Part shown: positions 53,901 to 64,000 of the stretch, piece by piece | How the letters are laid out: each line of letters begins with the position of its first letter | Numbering within the stretch: the first letter of the stretch is position 1 | Origin: Solen grandis | Lineage: Eukaryota > Mollusca > Bivalvia > Adapedonta > Solenidae | NCBI GenBank assembly: GCA_021229015.1 | Contig: CM037782.1 | Coordinates: forward strand, 62,175,909-62,239,908 | Direction: 5' to 3' | Length of the DNA stretch: 64,000 nucleotides | The notes under the pieces: generated by a model | Told to the model about the DNA's origin: nothing | Databases searched by the model: none | What the model saw: only the letters and a program-made list of their open reading frames with translations | Made by a program: the position numbers and the translations under genes

Positions 53901-56887
53901 ATTCCTAAATGGGGTTGCTTTATACTTGGGCACTCAATCTTTTGAACAAGACCTTCACCCTGACCTGTCTACATCCTGGCCTATCTACATGTGAGTTTTT
54001 CAGACCATATAATCGGTTTACTATGTATCGATGTACTATTATCACTAGCGGAAATTTTTAAAACTTGTATTCCGTTATATAAGAAAGGGAATTGTTAATT
54101 AATGATAATCAAATTAAACATACAGATACGTGTCACTCTCATGGATGCGCCGTGATGTAATTTTTGCATTATTGGGTGTGCCTCATACCTTTTTACATGA
54201 AACCCGTCCTAAATAATTATTGTCCTATTTACAGAGACAATTTACAATACTACATCAAAAGTCAGATAGATAACTGGTCCAATATGACTAAGCGCAGCAT
54301 GAGATAACGCCGGGGTACACGATAGCCTCGTGTACATGCAGGATTAACTCGTGATTTTTGCCAATAAGGGTTTTGACTGGTGTAACATAAATGTTCAAAG
54401 GCAAACATGTAGAATGAGTGCTTACGATATTGTTTTTAATATCTATTGGAACTTACCATAAATGGGTATTTGATTTCCAATCTCGCCCGGGTCTCGTTGA
54501 AACCTCGTTGGCCGCCCGCGACTTCAGATGGGCGATATGGACAAAGAATAAGCTGCCAATCTCTGTTTTTAAGCCTCTGCTAAAACCTTGCATTTTTAGA
54601 TACCTCATGGACTTCTAAAGCTAATTTTAATATTCAATATACCTCGTTGTTGTGGTTTCTTTTTTTCTGACGCAAATGTTTATTTCATGTTTTCTAACGA
54701 ATCGAATGAAAATGTCAAAAAATTCCGACACAGGAATATTTTCTCAAAATCAAGTTGCGGGAATTTCTAAACAAAGCTAGATACTGAAATACACATACAT
54801 ATATAGCTTATCTATCCCGACCCCCTTTTACATTTGCAGATATTTTAAATCATTTGTTTTTTGATTCTCTTAAAATGATCCATCGTCGAATACCCCATAT
54901 TAACTTACTCATGATGATAGATTATCTATCGATCGGCCGTCAGTGATGTCGTGATATTAAAAAAAATGAAGATGTATAGTGCCTATATGATCTAAGGGCA
55001 TTATGGGTGGAGCTTCTTGCGACGGTGACTGATTACGTCATAATTTGCATGTAACCTTATAAAATGTACCAGTGATACTGACTCTGACCTATCACGGTTA
55101 CTGTCAATCAAACGGGAGTCGGGTCCATACTGCGAGGACAAATGCAAAGCTGAATGGCGTACGTAACAATCTGTAAATATGTTATTGTTTATATTTTAAA
55201 TTTTATGGATTTATCGCAGCGCTCCACTTCGCAGCGATTACGAAAATTTAATAAAACATTTACATATATATGTAATAGATAACTAATACATATAAGATTG
55301 TCATCTAGACCCATAGAGTTTTGGTGGATAATCCCCTCCCTAAAGAATGGAAGTCTGTAAAATAAATTAACTAATTCCTTGTAATGATTAAAGGGAGGTA
55401 ACAGATACAACACTACTAGTAGGGCTAACACCAATAATCTCCACGCGATAGATTTAGCTACCGAGAGCGAAAGTGATAACATGAATATCAAAAGGTGACT
55501 TCGCCTTTAATTCATTCAAGAGTTTATACATTTTTACTAAGTCAGATAAATATTGAAAACAAATCAGTAGTTTGACTGGAAAAACTTGAGATTTAAACCC
55601 ACTACTGTTGAAAACACTACTCTGCATTACATCGAATGGAGAGTACAGGTCGAATTAAACATTAAATATACGCCTTTAATAAAGCTTTTGGATTTTATTC
55701 CATTGCGTGTTTTGCTGAGGTGCAATGCGGGGGTAAACGTGCACTCATTTGATATAACAGTGTATAATGACCAAATGTAATTTATCTCAGTCAAAATCGT
55801 TGTAGATCTACACAACAGAAAGAGAGCTCCGCACTATTGGAGGTGGCTATTCAAGGCAGTTTTGAGTCAGCATGCACTATATTATCAGGGAGATGATTCC
55901 AGTGAATCACGGTGTCCACAAGGAATGGATTTCCATATTGTTTATAGTTTAATGATGGTATTTCCAGACCCTTTGAATTTTTGCAAATGCGTTTTTCTAA
56001 TAAATTTGATGTTTCGCAGCCATTACTTTTTTTTTTGTCCTTTTAGATCTGGTGAATTTCACAAAATCTGATGTTGGCAGTGCTGGAACTAACCCCTCAA
56101 CCATCTTGCAATTTATATATAAAATTTTAAATTTGAAACACAAACATAAACGAAAACAATAAATTGACATTTTATTTATCACTTACATATACATTTTCAT
56201 ATGATTTTTAATTGTTCCGCAGGAAAAAATTTCTACCGCGCAATGGAAATTTTGATGTCAATCACAACAACAAAATAAATAAACTTTGTAATAATTTTCA
56301 GTCCAAATAATGACTTACTATACGTAAATAAACAATATTTTCATAATTTAAAATTATATATACGCCTTCAGTAATGTTATCTGGAAAACATGATTTCCAT
56401 TGCGTGTAACATTGCATCCATTGCGCCAAATAATTTTAATTGCGTTTTAAGGCCAACCTGGGAAACTCAATTAGAGTTATCGTTCTTGTTTCCTATTAAA
56501 CGAAATTGAAACTCCTGTGAAAAAAAAACTCAGAAATCTTCAATCCAGCTCAATAGGGAAAGGTACATACATACTTTCTATTTCTATTGACTGTTTAATC
56601 TACTGTATTTATAAAACCCCCATCATTGTTAGAGATGTAACGCGGGTTTGACCGTTTTTTAATAATGTACATAATTTCAATAGTGGGTGGGGTAGATAAT
56701 TTTGGTCTTGAGGAAACCAATGCAAATGAATGATAGTTTTAAGCATGAACTAGGGTCAAATCATGCTTAACAATTGGCATTATCATGTTATTATTTTTTT
56801 ATAATATCAATTTATTATTATAGACGATGTGTTTCAGCTTTGACGAAAACTTCTACTTTCGATTTCGTATTTAGGACATTTTGCATT
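53901..56887. other. Intergenic sequence without supported genes
   Basis: AT-rich. ORFs up to 100 codons show no domain, family match or splice support. Confidence 0.6.
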
Positions 56888-56986
56888 TGAAGAAATATAT
56901 CCTTTTATAGCATGACTGGTTATAAAAAACAGTTCCACTGAAGAAATATATCCTTTTATAGCATGACTGGTTATAAAAAATAATTA
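56888..56986. repeat. 51-bp tandem duplication
   Basis: Two near-identical units beginning TGAAGAAATATATCC at 56888 and 56939, containing cttttatagcatgactggtt. Confidence 0.9.
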
Positions 56987-57089
56987 TTAAAAAAATGATA
57001 GGTGTAATAATTGAGAATCATACAACAGAATGATCATCAAGTTCAATTGAGAAATGTGAATGTAATATAACAATTTAAGAAAAAAAATA

Positions 57090-58400
57090 AGCCAGACAGG
57101 GATTTGAATACATGACCCCTCAAATGGTTTTAGTAAGGGTGGTCAAGAGAATGAATTCACTGTTCAAATGATTCATAAATACTTTGTGGATTATTGAACG
57201 GCCGTAAACAAAAACATCCACCTTAAATTCTGAATTAATAAGGCCCTGGGGTCACAGTACAGAGAACAAATATATATTTTCTTTTTTAATCTAATAGCAA
57301 CACATTTATAAATGGTAAGACCAAAATGATCAGTTGAGAGAAATGTATAGCCAGACTAGGACTTAAGTGGGCGCACTTCAGGGATCGACACTGACAGTGT
57401 CCCGAAATCTTGAGGACCCCAAAAATAGGGAAGGGAATTCAGAATTGATATGTCAGGTGTTTCGTTGTGACACTTTTCCTATTAAAAGTACATTACACAG
57501 CCACATTTGTTGGAAACCTATGTAATCATTTCATAAAACTTTCTTACTAGTAAGTTAGTAACCCTCATTGATGAATCATAACATAGCCACCAATTGTTAT
57601 ATAAATAACGCCATCATATGTCTGAATGACACGACAGGGACCTTTAATTTTCGGATTGACTCCTGAATTTCAAAGCAGGTATTCTGCCAAGTTATGCGGC
57701 TAAAGAGTTAGTGTCAAACACTGTCACTTACACAAACCCCTTTCATAGGGCCACATGCTGCATTTGGAACAGTGTCCCCTGAATTCATAGGACATAACAA
57801 ATTGCTATGTTCTTATAGAATTTGTCAAAACAAAGGGCAGATGAACCCTATTTTTGGCACCAAATGTAACCAGGTGAAAAGAATGTTAAAATGGACAAGG
57901 ATTCGAACACAGACCCAGGCATACAATGCGACAGCATACATGCATGTGTATTTAAAATTAGTCAATGAAAAGAAAACTATGTTCTTAATTTTACCCAAGT
58001 GTGATATACACTAGAGAACTATACTGTAACGATCACACATTTTGCCAGTAACTAGAACTATACCTTACAGATTTAATTAGAATATAGGTAATTGCCCTCC
58101 ATCTGGTCATCCGGGTCATCCGGAAATCGTTTAAGATAAAATAATGAATGATGGCAATATGGAGATTCTGCATGCCACTTTTTCTTCTTGGACCAAAGTT
58201 CAGGTTGCTATGGAATGCAAAACTTATATGATCTCACCAATAGTGGACTCATGTGTTGTGTGCAACACCAGTTATTATTGTAATTTGTTTACAAAAATCT
58301 CACAGTGACAAGGGTAACTAATTGGATTACATAACCAATGTAGAAAATGTGCAGTCATAGATCAGGATTTGAACCCGATAACGCAGTGCTTACAAATTTG
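57090..58400 (-). repeat. Cluster of degenerate tRNA-like (B-box) segments
   Basis: Minus-strand B-box-like words appear near 57110 (ttcaaatccctgtctggc), 57360 (taagtcctagtctggct), 57895 (gtgttcgaatccttgtcc) and 58370 (ggttcaaatcctgatct), in similar surroundings. They are probably old SINE insertions of one family. Confidence 0.35.
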
Positions 58401-58632
58401 GAACTCAAACCAAAATGAGATGTTTACCATACTGCTTGCACATTATCTTACCAACATTGGCTACTTGAAGTGACTAAATGAAGGCATCTGCTGAAAGCTT
58501 GAGATCTTTCTTGTTTTGAGATATGTTTCTCAAAGGGCTTGAAATTAAACTGTTGGAATATTTATTCTTGCTCACTGTAATCATACAAACATCTCCCTTC
58601 GTTCTTTGTTGGCCAAATTCCTAATTATTTAT

Positions 58633-58840
58633 CCCCTAACCCAGAGGTTGTAGGTTCAATTCATGTCTGTGACATACCAAAGTCCTTTAAAATGGAACTG
58701 GTATTGCATCTTTGTCTGAGACTCAGGATAATGTGATAATTGGGTAAACAGGTAATGTCATTTTTCTGTTGAATTGATGTTGCATGAGGCAGCACAATAT
58801 ATGTATATATGTCCCTAAAATGACTGAAATATTGTTGTTG
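58633..58840 (+). mobile_element. Old SINE copy
   Basis: Decayed B-box (gtaggttcaattcatgtctg), gactcaggataatgtgataa, gcatgaggcagcacaatata and aaatgactgaaat identify the 43.6-kb family at high divergence. Sequence from 58841 to 61113 holds no supported gene. Confidence 0.6.
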
Positions 58841-61113
58841 TGTCTTTTTAAAACTGATTAAACAATGATTTTTGCTAGGAAGAAAATTCTTGCCATTGCA
58901 TTGTTTTCATCTTCCTACCTATAAACATTTCCGGCATGTATATACATGTAATTGCATTTGTAGGATAATTAAAACATGTTATCCTTTAAGGTAATCCATC
59001 CATCATCAATATATAATCATGATCCATCAAATGCTTAAAACAACTTCAGTTCAGAGCAAGCATCCACTGACATGAAATAAAAGGCTATTTTGCCTATAAA
59101 GTCTTGCATTTACTATAAAATTCCCACTATCACTTATCGACTATGATCACCATTAAATAATGGATGGTTACCTTAAATGCAAGTTTACCCTTAAAAGTTG
59201 GGTACTGATTCTGTACTTAGTGCTCTAGATAAAAGTAACAGTTAACCAGGAAAATAATAACTTGACATTGTATCATGCCGCTTATCTAATGGCCTTATAT
59301 CAGAGAGGCATAGTAATATGATTGTATCATGCTGACATAAGTTAGAATTTCCTTGATTGGGTTTTCTACTTATATAACATACAGAGTACATTAATGACAG
59401 ATCAGTCTTGACAGGGATACCTATAAATTTTATTTTTGTCACATGTTACTTTTATATCTTATATTATTTTATAATTTGATGGAATTTGTGATTTTAGTTT
59501 TAAGGCATTACATTTGTATATATTTCAAGTTTCCCATATCTCATTCTGAGAGGTTTTGTACTATTATTTTTACAATATTTTATCATTTGTAAAAAACATA
59601 TGTACAAAAGTGAGACTTTAATATACTGTGCGTGTCTGTTATGGTTAATAAAGGGTGATTGATTGGAAAATTCTGCAAAGAATTTTAACAGATATTCTTA
59701 CAACTGTTGTTTTTCTGGTGTAAGTTGGTTGTTTTATTTGGCTAAAAATGGAATGGAAGTTGTAATTTGTTAAGAATTTGCTTGCATCTTATGCCTCAAA
59801 TCCCCCTTTTTACAACTATTCCCAGAGTTTGGACTATTGCAATATCTGATTTAAGATGATTATAATTATTATAGTACATACAGTTTCAAATAATTGCTTC
59901 AAGGTAACTATGCCAGATAAATGGTGAGCTTTTTGTTTTTTGCATGATATCATCTTGTTATGGCATACTATCTTTAAGAATAACATGAATAAACTATTTA
60001 CCCATATGATCAAGACCTTGTTTACATATCAGTTATATACTATTCCGAAAAAGTTAACTATTTTTAATTGTGACATCAAAATTTAAAGAATATAAATAGT
60101 CCTGACTCCAGCAGTATGCTGCATAAAATCCAGATCACAGGTCTGTGGTTCGAATATTTGTTGGGTCACCATTTAATTATTGTTCACCTCTATCTTGGGT
60201 AATGTAAACATGTAAAATCAGCTGAATGACAAACTAAGAGTATGACTTCTACATTTTAATTGGGATTATTTATAAATCATTTTATGACTTAAATAAAATT
60301 CTTACAAATAAATATTGGAGATATATGGATATTGATCTCTCTCTCTTATCACAATTGATTTGTTGTAACATATAACGGATTAAGGAATAAAAGTTTTGCT
60401 TTTCAAGGGTTTCTCTAAGTTTCCATGACTCAGGGTCTTAATAGTGTCCATTACTGGTTGATATACTTACTTCACTGTAAAACCATCAATATTGTAAAAG
60501 TGACACTCTCAGCATTTGTCTTTAATTTCTGCACGGGCACTGGTATGTACAACTCACAACCTTATTGGAGTTTAAGTGTGCCCGAAGCTCTCTTTGGATT
60601 GTAATATTTATGCCCTCCTTCAAAGAAGAGGGTGCTTTCAGTGCTTTGATTGCAGTATCCGCGTTTAATTCATTCAGAGTTGTCTCCCTTTTCCTAAAGA
60701 AAAGAAAGCAGAAACAAATCGGGGGAAATTGGCGGAAAAAAAAGTTGAAAATTCACTGGTATTCTTCGGTATTTTGTGTTACTTTAATGTGCAAGTCAGT
60801 GAGTAATTATGCTGGTTAACTTATCATGCATGGAAACGAAACGTACAGCACTCAAATCTTTCTAAATATCGTCAGATTGATCCTTATCTATCTATATATA
60901 CTGCACAAACTCCCCTTTCGGGTATTACTGGCAGGTGTATTATCTTTAAAACATTTGTATAAATACTAAATAATGGCTTTCATTTATTTATTTTTATAAT
61001 TTTTTATTATATAGTATGGAACTGTATTGATGATTTACATGTATGTATTAGATTGCGTCTTTAAACAATATATGCTACTTTCGATTTCGAGTTAGGGCAT
61101 GTTTCACATCTGC

Positions 61114-61133
61114 TTCTCTCTCTCTCTCTCTCT
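61114..61133. repeat. (CT)n microsatellite
   Basis: About ten CT dinucleotides. Between 61134 and 62047 nothing is supported other than a short poly-C tract at about 61434-61445. Confidence 0.9.
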
Positions 61134-62059
61134 TTTATTCAGATCAATTCATATCTGGTATTAGGAGAAGTGAATGTTGTATAAAGGGGGTAAGGATAAA
61201 CAGAAAAAAGTTGTGTTTCTAGCGGCATGACTAAAAAAGTGGCACCTGGCGAGCCTCCCACTAAAATTCCCCGACCATACATAAAAGTAGACACACAACC
61301 TACAAAACACCAACAATAATGCATGATTTCACAGTTTAAAAATTAAAAAAACAATAAATCCCGGGGGTGTTCCACCAGATCACCAGTGAAACCAGAGCTA
61401 CAACTTCCGTGGCTCGGGTTACACTTTATATAGCCCCCCCCCCCCTCCCCTTCAATTCCTTGATCCAGCACTGTAAAATCTGCCCCCATACAATACGCGC
61501 GCGCAAAATGCATTATCATTCAGGTAGTATACTCATATGTGCCCTTGTATGATGTTTTACACAGGGAATTTGAAGACCTTTCTAACGGTACTTAGGATTT
61601 TGAAATTGGACATATAATGAGGTTACAAGAAAAATAAGAATTTAGACTATTCATTCATGCACTTTTGCAGTGGTTGTTTAGTATTTATACCTAAAAAGCC
61701 ATCACAGATAAGTGAAAATAATAAGTAAGTGAAATAATTGATATTGTAAGAGCTTTTATGATACATCTGTCCGTCCGTTAGCCATATCAATTTCCGCTCA
61801 ATAACTTGATAACTAATATGTATGCTGTTCTCATACTTAGATGAGAGGTTGACATGGATAGTGGATGATCACTATTGATTTTTAGGTCATTACGTCAGAG
61901 GTCACGGTCACATTAAATTGAGGCTGACCTTAAAAATTCTTTGTTTGGAGTTACCAGACTCACATTTTTTTAGGTGGGTAGGTAGGTAGGTATTTTTTTT
62001 TGTCTGACACAATAATTATGGAAAATTATACTACTAAAGAGAACATACCATATGATTAA

Positions 62060-62310
62060 TAGGCCGCTGTGGCCGAGCGGTTACAGTCGTGGACTACAAA
62101 TCTCTCAGCCCCTCACCGCTGTAGGTTCGAATCCCGGTAGGGACTTCGGATTTTTCATGTGAGGAAGCCTTCAAGCTGGCTTGCGGTAGGTCGGTGGTTC
62201 TACCCAGGTACCTCTGTGTACTTGGGGTCTTCCTCCACCTGTAAATAGCAGGACGTTGCTATATGATTGAAATGCTATCGCAGCGATGGTAAACCCCAAT
62301 ACAACAACAA
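62060..62310 (+). mobile_element. Young tRNA-derived SINE with 12-bp target site duplication
   Basis: The head has A-box TGGCCGAGCGGTT and perfect B-box GGTTCGAATCC (Leu/Ser-type tRNA features). A central domain (agctggcttgcggtaggtcg, gtggttctacccaggtacc) recalls the conserved core shared by molluscan SINEs, from memory. The end is taaaccccaatacaacaaca. CCATATGATTAA flanks it exactly (62048-62059 and 62311-62322). This is a different SINE family from the 43.6-kb one. Confidence 0.9.
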
Positions 62311-62340
62311 CCATATGATTAAACAAATACTTGGTATATT

Positions 62341-62358
62341 AAAAAAAAAAAAAAAAAA
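62341..62358. repeat. Poly-A tract
   Basis: Eighteen A residues followed by a segment with repeated TATAAGAC words (62365-62460), as also seen near 44868. Confidence 0.85.
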
Positions 62359-62689
62359 TACCATAGAAACTCGCTTATAAGACTACTCGTCTATAAGACG
62401 GGACCCTTTTCTCACTCCCTTAATCTGTGGGTTTATGCTTTGACCCTCTAATAAGACGGATAAGAAAATCCAGAATGCATCACGAGCAGTATCATTGATT
62501 CACATGACCGTTAATTCTGAATAATTTTACATAGTAAAAACTACTATGGATTTTAAACTCTCATAAATGTGTTTATGTGACAAATAAAAAACACGATTTA
62601 AACAAGTAATAATATAATTGTAACAGTGAACTGTCACTAAGTCTCCCAAACAAAGTTTCTCCTTAGACAATTATATACGAATGGTTATT

Positions 62690-63200
62690 GAGAAATGGAG
62701 TGGGGCTGACCCCCTGGTGACCAATATGAACATCAAAAGATGTACCATTCAATCCATCTGATCATGAGGAACAAGAATATACATAGTTTATGGGTGGGGG
62801 ATCTCAATGGTTTTTGAAATAAAGGTCAGGGAAAAAACTGACTGGGTGGGGCCAGATCCCATTCAATCCGTCTCATCTGAGGAACAAGAATATATATGAT
62901 TTATGGTGGGGATCTGAACAGTTTTTTCAGATATGATGTTATAAGTAAAATTGAGGGGGTGGGGGCTCGACCCATTGTTGACCCATGTGAACATAAAAGA
63001 AGTACAATTTAATCCATCTCATCATGAGGAACAAGAATATATGTGGTTTAGGGGTGGGGATCTGAACAGTTTTTGAGATATAAGATTATAAGTAAAATTG
63101 AAGGGATGGAGCCAGGCCCCTGGCTGATCTCAGGGGACACCAAAGTAGTACTTTGCATTTCTTCCTATTATGAGGAACAAAAAAGTTATGATTCAAGGTT
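62690..63200 (+). repeat. ~150-bp degenerate tandem repeats
   Basis: Three to four units share ccatctcatcatgaggaaca, agaatatat(g/a)tggttta, ggggtggggatctgaacag and ataagtaaaattgaggggg. The ORF at 63206-63454 follows and is unsupported. Sequence to 64000 has no assigned feature. Confidence 0.8.
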
Positions 63201-64000
63201 GAAAATTGGAAATACTTAACCAAAATACATTTTTTTTGCAAAAGCCATCTTTGAGGGGATGGGACCTGATCCCCAGGGTCCCCCCATTTACAAAAATCTG
63301 GGAGGCACCACTACATATTGAGGGCTGCAATCAAATGAAGTTTTGTAAAGATATGTCGCGCGGTCTCCGATATATGGCCCATACACAGTTGCCGGCGCAA
63401 GATAGAAGAAGAAACGGAGTAATAACAATAAGTCAGTTTGTTTGGGAGATCTAATAATTATTGTGGGGTTGCTTACCAGTTTCTTGTACTTATTTTCATT
63501 CCAAAGTTTTTTCAGTCAAATCCCAAAAAACTCTCTCACATGCTCGGGGGAAAAAGAGGGCTATTGGGTCACATATTCTTATCGCACATAAACTAAAACT
63601 CAGTAAGGTGCAATTGATTCAGGTAAAGGGGGAAAACAGTGTCAACAGGGCGTAGATTTGTAGAAATCTGTGTATTAAGTATGGATGAGAAGCTGTCAAT
63701 TATCCTGAAAGAATGCTTTGCAAAAGTGTCCCAGATGACCCCTCTGTGCCCCCTCCACTGATTTTAAATTTTACCTTGTGTGCAATCCACTTACACACGG
63801 AAAAAAATTAAAATACTGCACGCTCAGTAAAGTTCAAAGGGTGTGAAACTGACACAACCCAATGTGCGTTTTTCCTTTTGATCTCTAGAACAGCTTCTTT
63901 GAGATGCCGATTATCAAAACTTGAAAGATTTTTTTGTTACAGTTGTTTTATGAATTTATAGCAGCTATACACCTGGCTTGCCTGTTTGTAGGTTCTTTTT

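Noticed and set aside
52182..53933. Repeated minus-strand ORFs (MTQGTSVP... theme)
   Set aside because: Products of the 317-bp tandem units; each copy breaks differently.

Overview
The window looks like the genome of an invertebrate animal, most likely a bivalve mollusc. It has low gene density, many microsatellites and minisatellites, tRNA-derived SINEs, a BEL/Pao LTR retrotransposon, and repeats of a style I associate with bivalves (units with 'gggcaataactcc', and units carrying a GTTGCCATGGCAAC palindrome inside 'agctcacctaag...' termini). The taxon call is an inference from repeat style only. No complete host gene is visible. The best host-gene trace is one exon resembling the C-terminus of an animal haem peroxidase (36688-36836). 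Two putative corrupted minus-strand exons lie in a poor-quality stretch.

Layout. 1-10.8 kb: intergenic DNA with microsatellites, a ~50-bp minisatellite of about 33 copies (3.68-5.34 kb), an unknown 144-codon ORF set inside a second repeat family (5.64-6.08 kb), a SINE with clear target duplication (6.78-6.97 kb), and a bivalve-type dispersed repeat. 10.8-22.08 kb: sequence with inflated homopolymers that ends at a 100-N gap; I treat it as a poor consensus, and ORFs in it are not trustworthy. 22.5-31.0 kb: a complete, very young BEL/Pao retrotransposon with identical 475-bp LTRs, a 5-bp target duplication and one open 2051-codon gag-pol frame. 31-37.6 kb: degenerate tandem repeats, SINE pieces and the peroxidase-like exon.

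37.6-43.0 kb holds the most unusual object: a 5.43-kb, nearly palindromic element with 2.2-2.55-kb inverted arms, perfect ends starting AGTAGTATG and a 6-bp target duplication (TCACTG). Its ~0.6-kb loop carries a frameshifted C2H2-like ORF plus the first 19 codons of a second ORF. The 6-bp duplication, AG terminus and C2H2 ORF fit a heavily deleted Maverick/Polinton. Each arm has four CCAAT boxes 22-25 bp apart followed by a consensus splice donor, suggesting that the arms hold inward-firing promoters.

43-64 kb: several copies of one tRNA-derived SINE family, simple repeats, a 12-bp CRE-like array, a 1.66-kb element built of ~317-bp tandem units each with an RFX/X-box-like palindrome, and a young SINE with a 12-bp target duplication (62.06-62.31 kb). 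Apart from the retrotransposon polyprotein, the window is a mosaic of independent mobile and tandem repeats, not a functional gene cluster.
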